This document shows positions 57,153 through 64,000 of a DNA stretch of 64,000 nt, piece after piece (the first letter of the stretch is position 1; each line of letters opens with the position of its first letter). Both the position numbers and the translations under genes were made by a program. The notes under the pieces are model-generated. The model had not been told where the DNA came from. It ran no database searches and was given only the letters and a program-made list of their open reading frames with translations. The DNA is from Letharia columbiana (taxonomy: Eukaryota > Ascomycota > Lecanoromycetes > Lecanorales > Parmeliaceae). The stretch spans positions 1,426,501 to 1,490,500 of the forward strand of contig NW_023501037.1 in the NCBI RefSeq assembly GCF_014066305.1, in the 5' to 3' direction.

Positions 57153-59859
57153 ATGGCTCAGCGGCAGGTCGGAGCAACAGAATTCGCCCAAGGTGGATCC
57201 GATCCCCTTGCACACTCGAACTTGCATAACCAGTCTGTTCACCGTGACGGAAATGCCATGGTCGGTCACCCAGGGTCCTCTACAGCTGGGGACAGCGACA
57301 CTCACAACATTACTTCCACCATGTCCCAGTCACATACTTTGACGCCCTCGCGCGGGGGCACCCTTAAAAAGCGACAGTCGCTCAGTAGAAAGAATAGCTT
57401 GAAGCGAAGCGGAAGCAGGAAGGACAGTCGCCCAGCGAGCGTGAAAAGCTTGACTTTCGCAGACGATGTGGGTGGATACGGATCGGAGATGACGAGCGCC
57501 TTCTTCACCCCTGTACCCACGACTGGAAGCCCCACAGAGATCTTAGCGAACAGGTTCCAAGGTAGGTTTCGTTTTGCAGATCGTATGGAGCAGCTCCAAA
57601 AAGGACATGTGCTGATACGTCTAATCGTCAGTTTGGCGGAAGGTGCTCAAAGATCTGATCACCTACTTTCGGGACATCCAAAAATCCTACGACGCCCGCT
57701 CCAAATCTCTCTATACAATTTCAAATGTCATTACGAACATCCCTACTCCTCCCCACTTCGTATCAGAAGGAGGAATCAGTGACGCTATATATGTTTTAAG
57801 AGACTTCCATAAGCAATCGATAACGGAGGGCAATAAGGCCAAGTCCATTGAGGAAGAGGTAATCGTGCAGCTCACAGGCCTTCGGAGTGATCTGGGCCAG
57901 AAGATCAAGGAGATAAAAGGCCTTTCTGGTGACTTTAAAAACGGCGTAGACAAGGAGACTGAGGGTACTAGGAGAGCAGTACGGGACTTGCAGGACGCTT
58001 TAGGTGCTGCAAATACGGACGCGAAGAACGACCCCTATTTAATCAGACTTGGAGTTGACCGACAATTGGGGAGACAAATCGAAGAAGAGAACTATCTGCA
58101 TAGGGTATGTTAATGCGAAGCTTTCATGCAGAGCTCATGCTGACTGTTCAGGCGTTCTTGAATCTGGAAAGCTCTGGTCGAGAGCTCGAGTCGATTGTCA
58201 TGGGAGAGATCCAGAAAGCATACAGCGCGTATGCTGGAATCATCAAAAGAGAAGCAGATGAGGCGTATGAGACCGTTGAAAGACTCCGAAGCGGTCCTTT
58301 GGCTATCCCGAAAGACTTCGAATGGAACGCTTTTGTTGACAACAATGAGCATTTCGTAGATCCCAGGCTCCCAGTACGCAGAGTGGAGAACATTACGTAT
58401 CCGGGTAAAGATGATGCGGCTGCTTCAGAAGTCAAGGCGGGAATGCTTGAGCGTAAGAGTAAGTACTTGAAAAGTTATACGCCTGGATGGTAGGGATCTT
58501 CTTGAACTCCTATTTGAAATGCTTTCATTGACCTCGCATAGGTATGTGCTATCTACCACGCATATTCATGAGTTCAAATCTCCAGACCGGATATCTAGCC
58601 AAGCGCCAGTCATGTCTCTGCCACTCGCAGACCAGAAACTCGGCTCACATTCGAACGCTGACTCCACCTCCCACAAATTTATGCTCAAAGGACGTCAGAG
58701 TGGCGGTATGCATCGAGGACACGCATGGGTATTCAGAGCCGAGTCATTTGATACTATGCTCGCCTGGTTTTCCGACATCAAAAGTCTAACTGAAAAGACT
58801 GGCGCGGAACGCAAAGAATTCATTCGAAGGTCCCATGCACGGAGTGTAAGTGCAGGCAGCCACAAAGCAGGCTCTATCAGCAGCGATGGCGGTATGGATG
58901 AGGATGAAGCAGACGAAGTCCCATATTCTGCAACCGCTTCTCAAGCCGAAATACCACCCCAAGTGGAAAAGCTCCCACAGCGCCCTAATCCAGGTGGGCG
59001 TTTTCCGAGTGCTTTGAAGATCAATCGAGACTCACAAGTGCCCGTTTCCCCTTCTAGTCCGTCGAGCTCCACAGGTGACCGAGAAATAGTTGCTGCTGCC
59101 AGCGCACTCCCGGAATCTGGTGTTCCTTTTGGTAGCTCGGGGCAGCAGATGCAGGTTGGTTATGATGAGACGAACCCCGCGAGAGGAGAGCTAGACGGTG
59201 CATCTGCAGCGCCACTGGCAATGGATTCATACTCTCCAATGGCAACTAAGCAGGGCCTTAAAGGCCTACCATTGCAGAAGGGATCGAACTGGGCCACAAT
59301 AGCTGGCGTTAAGGACCATAATTCACCTGAACAAGCTCAGAGTATCGGTTCATCGGATGATCCAGGTTCTGTCACCTATCATCATCAACAGGTTGAACCT
59401 ACACCACGATCATTGCCCTTCAATGTGGAAAGACATGATAGCAAGTACGGCGACTGGCTGGCCGGAGCAGGGGGTGCAGCAGTTGGTGCTGCTGGGATCG
59501 AAGCCTACCGACACGTTGGTAAAGAAATAGAGCCAGCTGCTCACGAAGACCAGCCCGGCCTACAGACTACTCCTGCTGCCACTCAAGTTTCCGCTCCGGT
59601 ACCTCAGGAGTCAGGACAGCCGCCTGTCCAAGGAGCCATTTTTGCCGCTTTCCCGTTCGCCTCTAGTAGCACGAATGACACTGCCAATCAAAGCATTTCG
59701 CCAAATATAGGCGACCCGACCTCACATGCCTCTGATCCAGCGTCACCAATTAAAGACCTGGCAAGTAGACCTTCGCTGGGAAGCCGTGTAGCTACAATTA
59801 GCGAGTTGCACGTGCCTGGGGAGTTTCCCAAGGGCAACCTCCCAATGAATTCATCGTGA
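57153..59859 (+). CDS. SLM1: Slm1/Slm2-type F-BAR and PH domain protein (TORC2 effector)
   Basis: Plasma-membrane phosphoinositide-binding protein that works with TORC2 in actin organisation, sphingolipid control and stress response. Exons 57153-57561, 57632-58104, 58152-58489 and 58542-59859 give 845 residues. A Ser/Lys-rich start (LKKRQSLSRKNSLKRSGSRK) precedes the helical F-BAR-like domain (WRKVLKDLITYFRDIQKSYD through YETVERLRSGPLAI). The PH domain follows, with GMLERKSKYLKSYTPGWYVL and HAWVFRAESFDTMLAWFSDI. The remaining ~300 residues are disordered. An in-frame TGA at 57129 supports the chosen start. The first residues, MAQRQVGATEFAQGG, lie directly after a repeated-family intron. Confidence 0.9.
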
Positions 59860-60518
59860 AGGAAGCGAAAGGCGATGATTCTTTCAGGATTCGTGCGTTC
59901 TTGTAGCGTCTGGGGGCGTCTCAAGTTAGCCTGTCGCCGAGCGGTCATATTTCTCCGTCATGAATCAACTGCTGCCGAAGAAAGGGGTCTGTGTACCAGT
60001 TTGAAAGAACTGTGGACATCAAGTCTTGACTTAAGCAATCTCAGATTGCACTATCATTTGGGGCAAGTCCGCCAAAGCATGTCCGTTTTCATGGCTACTT
60101 TATCTTCAATACTCATACCTTGCACAGCCAACTGTGCGAGCGCTATCACTTCTTTTCGAAATCTGAGCGACTATGACCTAAAGAGTAGATGAAGAACAGA
60201 ACTCCCTCAAATGCAGGAGCTTTCAGTGGAGTACAATTTGAGCGACTTGTGCAAAGGTAGCATTATATGTAGGGAACGAGAAAGTGAAAGGTGATAATCA
60301 GGTCAACGAAGTTTGCATTTTGTTTTTCTGGGTATATAATAAGCCACTTTCTGGGTAATGATGGCATAATGCAGAGCCGTCCCTGTGAATCCCGACTTTC
60401 TGTACTCTTTATGTAGTTTGTCTAAGCTGTTGAATTCCACCCTATTTGCTGAATGCAACCTTCTGACATTGCAGGCCTTCCCCCAACAATCTCAAATGCA
60501 ACCTTCGAAAAGAAACCC
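59860..60518. other. Intergenic region between convergent genes
   Basis: 3' flanks of SLM1 and the J-protein gene. No gene, repeat or RNA recognised. Confidence 0.4.
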
Positions 60519-61490
60519 TCACGACTTTGATTCCTGACCATGATCATGACCTCTTTGATTGATAACGTCGCTCATGCATATCTCCGGCTGTTGCAGGAGC
60601 TTCCGATAGCTTTCTTCCAGCGGGTCTGTAACCCCGTAGCCGTGTGGATCCCTCGTTCTCAGGAAACTTTGTAACCTCTCATCTCTATTTCCGAATCCTT
60701 GGGACTCTGTCCTCCGCTGTCGAACTGCTTTGCTGGCATCATCATGAACCTTTTCAACTTGCCTTTGGAACATATTCTCTCCAACTCGGATAGATTGCCC
60801 GAAGCCACCGAGAAAGACGGCCGCGAGCACAAGCATCAAGAATCCACCATTAGAGAAATAGACAGGCTCTTGCTTGGCTTTGCCCCTCTGATACCACTTT
60901 TCCCAATCCTCCCAAGTTGCATTCCTGAATGGGGAATCATTCGTGTCAAAGCCGGACCATCTTTTATCATTGTTTTCCCCCCAGTGGTACTTCGGGGCTC
61001 CATGATCTGGCTGGCCATTCCAACCGGCTCCAAATTTGTCGTAAGCGCTCCGTTTAACAGGATCTGAAAGGATCTCGTGGGCAGTGACTACCAGACGGTA
61101 GCGCTCCATCCTTATTGACCCAGGTAGATCACTTGTATCGGAGGACCCGGACTCGTGGTCATTCTTATCCGGATGATAGACTTTGACGAGTTCGTAAAAC
61201 CTGCGCTTCGAGTATGGCGAGTCTTTCTTCAGTCTGAAGATCTGATACGGAGTCGGCACTGCATTGGGCAAAGGTAGATCAGGCCAAAATGGGTCTTGAG
61301 GTGAACCCGTATGGTGAATGTCCGAGCGAACAGTTGCAAAGCATCGGAACGCTAGTTTCCTCGGATGAGAGTACCTTAGTCGTTGCGACTTCGGAGATGA
61401 TGTTGATGTATGGACGGGAGTTGATTGAGAGCAGTAAAGACAGTGCAAATTGCTGTAATTTGGGAGCAGTAGGCTTGGCTTCTTCAACAT
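60519..61490 (-). CDS. Mitochondrial-type J-domain (DnaJ) protein with one membrane helix
   Basis: Single-exon gene of 323 residues. The N-terminal ~55 residues are rich in Ser, Arg and Lys and lack acidic residues, as in mitochondrial presequences. The J domain (about 80-150) has YQIFRLKKDSPYSKRRFYEL, the HPD motif in VKVYHPDKNDH and AHEILSDPVKRSAYDKFG. A short aromatic region with WEDWEKWYQRGK follows, then one hydrophobic helix (GGFLMLVLAAVFLGGFGQSI) and a charged coiled tail. This organisation suggests an inner-membrane co-chaperone for mitochondrial Hsp70; localisation is inferred. There is no Cys-rich or substrate-binding DnaJ domain. Confidence 0.85.
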   Translation of the reverse strand: MLKKPSLLLPNYSNLHCLYCSQSTPVHTSTSSPKSQRLRYSHPRKLAFRCFATVRSDIHHTGSPQDPFWPDLPLPNAVPTPYQIFRLKKDSPYSKRRFYELVKVYHPDKNDHESGSSDTSDLPGSIRMERYRLVVTAHEILSDPVKRSAYDKFGAGWNGQPDHGAPKYHWGENNDKRWSGFDTNDSPFRNATWEDWEKWYQRGKAKQEPVYFSNGGFLMLVLAAVFLGGFGQSIRVGENMFQRQVEKVHDDASKAVRQRRTESQGFGNRDERLQSFLRTRDPHGYGVTDPLEESYRKLLQQPEICMSDVINQRGHDHGQESKS

Positions 61491-61740
61491 GATACCAAGT
61501 CAAGTCCAAGAGCTCTGTCACTCGTCATCTCTGACGTGGAAGAAAGGAGGTATGTACAAAGTCTCTGTTGAGAATAAGGAATCGAAGGACCATGACGTTC
61601 CGCGGGAAGAGCATAGAGGACGATCTGGGTTTAGTGTAGCATACGGTATACGGTATCTTATCTTAGCGCACTTTATCGAAAATGAACAGTCGCGCGTCTT
61701 TTTGGCGAGATTCTGACATGTCCAGCCAGGATGTCCGATA

Positions 61741-62290
61741 CAGTAGGGACTTTCAGACTAGGAGTTTTCAAGTTCTACATACACTGTCTTAACTGTCTTA
61801 CGCTAAGAAGATACTTTCGGGCCTCTAGATCGCCGTTAGTGTTATTTAGTAATTCAGCTTTTAGCACGCTTAGACAGCTAATTCAGCTTTTAGCACGCTC
61901 AGACACACTCGAGGGCTTATATTAGCAATTCAGTCTAGACACACTAAAGTCGGATTACGCTAATAACGAAATCTACGAATATATATAATAACTTTATACA
62001 TATTTATTGAATTAAAAAATTTTATATATAAAATTTATTCTTTATATAATTCTTTATAACTTTTATATATATATCTTTTTCTAATTATTATTATTTATTT
62101 ATTTATAAGGGATTGAAAGTTTTGGTGTGTGTGTTAGTGTGTCTTAACAGACTAAGATATATCGTTATTCTGAGGGACACTAAAATCTCGGAAATTACGA
62201 TCCAAAGACCCGAAAGTAAAATTCTTAGCGTAAGACAGTCAAGACAGTGTATACACAGCTTAAAAACTCCTAGTCTGAAACCCCCTACAG
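61741..62290. mobile_element. 550-bp MITE with ~85-bp terminal inverted repeats
   Basis: Left end CAGTAGGGACTTTCAGACTA and right end GTCTGAAACCCCCTACAG, flanked by TA on both sides (61739-61740 and 62291-62292). The inverted repeats continue for about 85 bp (61741-61826 and 62204-62290) and include ACACTGTCTTAACTGTCTTA and its partner. The centre is extremely AT-rich (61970-62110) and has a tandem repeat of AATTCAGCTTTTAGCACGCT at about 61850 and 61880. No coding capacity. It resembles Tc1/mariner-type MITEs and is a different family from the 53.6-56.4 kb elements. Confidence 0.9.
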
Positions 62291-62473
62291 TAATGCACGC
62301 GCTTTGCTACTTATTGAGTTGTTCAATGTCTTAGATTTTAACCGCTACTTTGTCTCGAAGCGCGCCTGTCACGTGCTATAGCTTCGCCGCGTGTTTGCTC
62401 TGCGGAAACATGGTGTCTTGATCTTCTGCCATCCTTTGGAGGGATTAGTCCCCCGAATTACGATTACGGAAGC

Positions 62474-64000
62474 ATGAAGAAGGGGCTCATGAGAACTGGT
62501 GTCTTCATTGCACCCAACAGCTACCATGGCTCAAACCATAGAACCATCAATGGGACCATCAAACATGACGAGTCCGGCCAAGTCTTCACCGAGGTTTCAT
62601 GTCCAGGAGGACCTATGACCTTAGACTGGGTATGGAAAACTCAGGGTAGCTCCAGGGAAGCGGCATGCTTCAGATCATCAGGTCCTGGATGTTCATCACT
62701 CGCCAACATGGCCATTCGAAGCGCCCTTAGTCATTCATTCAATATCACTGCCGAGAGTCTTGAGGGGCTACCTTGGGAGGTTGCAAGTCTGCTTTGGGAA
62801 AGACTCGTCGCTTCGTATGCTCAATTTTGACTCCTGACTGGCACAAAACAAGGCTAACAAGAGGACTTGCACAGACAACTAGTCAGCGTGAAGGTCTGGA
62901 AGGCTTTTGCTGTTGCGTATCCGAATGAAGGCATCGATGCCCTGAAACGAAAGCATCACGTCATAGCAAGACCCAACATGAAACTCGGCGATTATGTCGC
63001 CTCTCTTATCTCACCCTTATATCATTGGGTGACCTTCCTGTCGCTGAGCAACGTCACCTGCGTACGTATTTCCGGAATCCATCTTTCCTATTTCGGATGA
63101 ACAGTTGGGTCTTGGGACATGCCATGGGATTGTCTACTTTGTAGACATGTTCCAAGGCTCAATGCACCCCTTCAAAGGCACTACTGACTCCAAAGTTGTA
63201 AGCCAGTCCCGCACCGATCTTGTCCAGATTTCCCAGCTTACTAACCTCGGAGTCTTGACTATCGGACGGAAATTTACCACTCCAGACATTGGGCTCGACG
63301 ACAGTACGTCTTCATTTCGGCGCGATCTCTTTGTAATCTCTACCCTAACCTGAGTTCTGATACACGTGTCGAGAGTATCGTACTCATTGGCCTTGTTTTG
63401 TGAATCCTTTTCCACAGCAAAGAAGCAGTACTGATTCGCGAAACTTGAAGGCATCATCAGAGGCTGGGGACGAAGTGCTTCATCAACAGATGCCTTTAGA
63501 TTACTCCGAGTCCTCAATTGCCGTTCGCAAAAGGACATCACTGCCAACGTCTTCGCCCATCTCAACCAATTTCCGGCGCTATCGGTATTCAATGTCGAGG
63601 ACTGCAATCTTGGTCCCAAACACAGACAAGCGGCACAAAACCATAAATGGAATTACAAAACGGGAAAAGACCTCAGCGAATGGCTCGTAAAAGGCGGTGC
63701 GACTAGCGCTGGATGGGATTCGATAGTTCACGCGAGCTTTCAACTTGGCGGAGCATTTAGCAAGACGACATTGACGGCTGAAGGTGTGGAGGCCATTGAT
63801 GCAATCCCAGTACTGCACATGTCCATAGGAGCCAATCAACCAGACGCGCTGGTCGACGTAACAGGAGATCAAAGCTTGAGGTCATTCTACCGTGAGTGGG
63901 TTGACACCTTTAAGTTCCCAAATAAGAGACCGTTGAGTCAGAACATTGCACCAAGCATCAAGATGTCTTACCAAAAGCGAACCTTACGAGCATCAAAGCA
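62474..64000 (+). CDS. Conserved fungal protein of unknown function, 3' end outside window
   Basis: Exons 62474-62814, 62875-63061, 63208-63303 and 63452 to the edge. The spliced protein reads through ITAESLEGLPWEVASLLWER, VWKAFAVAYPNEGIDALKRK, DYVASLISPLYHWVTFLSLS, LTNLGVLTIG, GLDDSIIRGWGRSA, NQFPALSVFNVEDCNLGPK, LVKGGATSAGWDSIVHASFQ and AIDAIPVLHMSIG. This pattern recurs in hypothetical proteins of filamentous ascomycetes with no assigned role. The start is uncertain; an upstream exon cannot be excluded. Introns 2 and 3 belong to the repeated intron family. Ignoring either breaks the frame, and the 63451 acceptor is the only one giving an open frame. Confidence 0.7.
63062..63207 (+). repeat. 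Introner-like element in the right-edge gene (copy 1)
   Basis: 146-nt phase-0 intron, donor GTACGTATTTCCGGA, with GTAGACATGTTCC and the 3' block ACTACTGACTCCAAAGTTG before CCAG. Confidence 0.8.
63304..63451 (+). repeat. Introner-like element in the right-edge gene (copy 2)
   Basis: 148-nt phase-1 intron, donor GTACGT, ATTTCGGCGCGATCTC, CACGTGTCGAGAG and the 3' block AGTACTGATTCGCGAAACTTGAAG. More diverged than copy 1, which lies only 96 nt upstream. Confidence 0.7.

Noticed and set aside
58655..58680. GCTGACTCC inside the SLM1 coding sequence
   Set aside because: It is part of a continuous reading frame (SNADSTSH) with no donor and no other element blocks.
1..64000. tRNA, rRNA, CRISPR array or bacterial-type operon signals
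   Set aside because: None could be identified. The intron-rich eukaryotic genes make CRISPR and operons irrelevant, and no cloverleaf with standard box A/B sequences was recognised by eye.

Overview
The window is nuclear DNA of a filamentous ascomycete (Pezizomycotina). The genes are split by short spliceosomal introns, mostly 45-70 nt, with GT-AG borders and CTAAC/CTGAC branch sites. They encode eukaryotic proteins with fungal-specific features: beta-1,3-glucan synthase, a GH72 glucanosyltransferase, a GH17 cell-wall protein, Fig1, Ytp1, Sld2 and Mis14. The class is not certain; Leotiomycetes or Dothideomycetes would fit. All coordinates come from reading and splicing by eye. Exon sums were checked to be multiples of three for most genes.

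Layout: 1-15.7 kb is a cell-wall block. It holds a GH17 protein (minus, running off the left edge), serine palmitoyltransferase subunit LCB1, the glucan synthase FKS1 and a divergently transcribed GPI-anchored GH72 glucanosyltransferase. 16-25.9 kb holds a SprT-like protease, MOG1, a NADAR pseudogene, SLD2, a RING protein and a HAD-type 'Swiss army knife RNA repair' protein with an RGG tail. 26-39.5 kb holds FIG1, complex I 40 kDa subunit, proteasome RPN9, GAA1, rhomboid RBD2, an EFM5-like lysine methyltransferase and a secreted cysteine-containing protein. 39.5-42.5 kb has no recognisable gene. 42.5-53.4 kb holds a YTP1 family membrane protein, a small Prp3-C/DUF1115-like protein, a short-chain dehydrogenase, MIS14, SEC14, GAR1 and THS1. 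53.6-56.6 kb is a nested or tandem Tc1/mariner-like transposon region. 57-64 kb holds SLM1, a mitochondrial-type J-protein, a 550-bp MITE and a conserved fungal protein of unknown function cut by the right edge.

The most striking signal is a family of at least 13 related introns (introner-like elements, ILEs) of about 110-170 nt, spread over six unrelated genes. Five are in the single GH17 gene. Copies share a GTACGT donor, internal ACATGTCT-type blocks and a common 3' end around GCTGACTCCGAAAT...AG. They occur in all three codon phases. The best-preserved copy (44947-45093) can be drawn as one long imperfect hairpin. Ordinary introns in the same genes are about half as long.

Functionally, FKS1 makes beta-1,3-glucan, while the GH72 and GH17 proteins are of the types that elongate or remodel it. 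GAA1 belongs to the transamidase that would attach the GH72 GPI anchor. SLM1 and LCB1 belong to the TORC2-sphingolipid branch of plasma-membrane and cell-wall control. This co-location may be chance.
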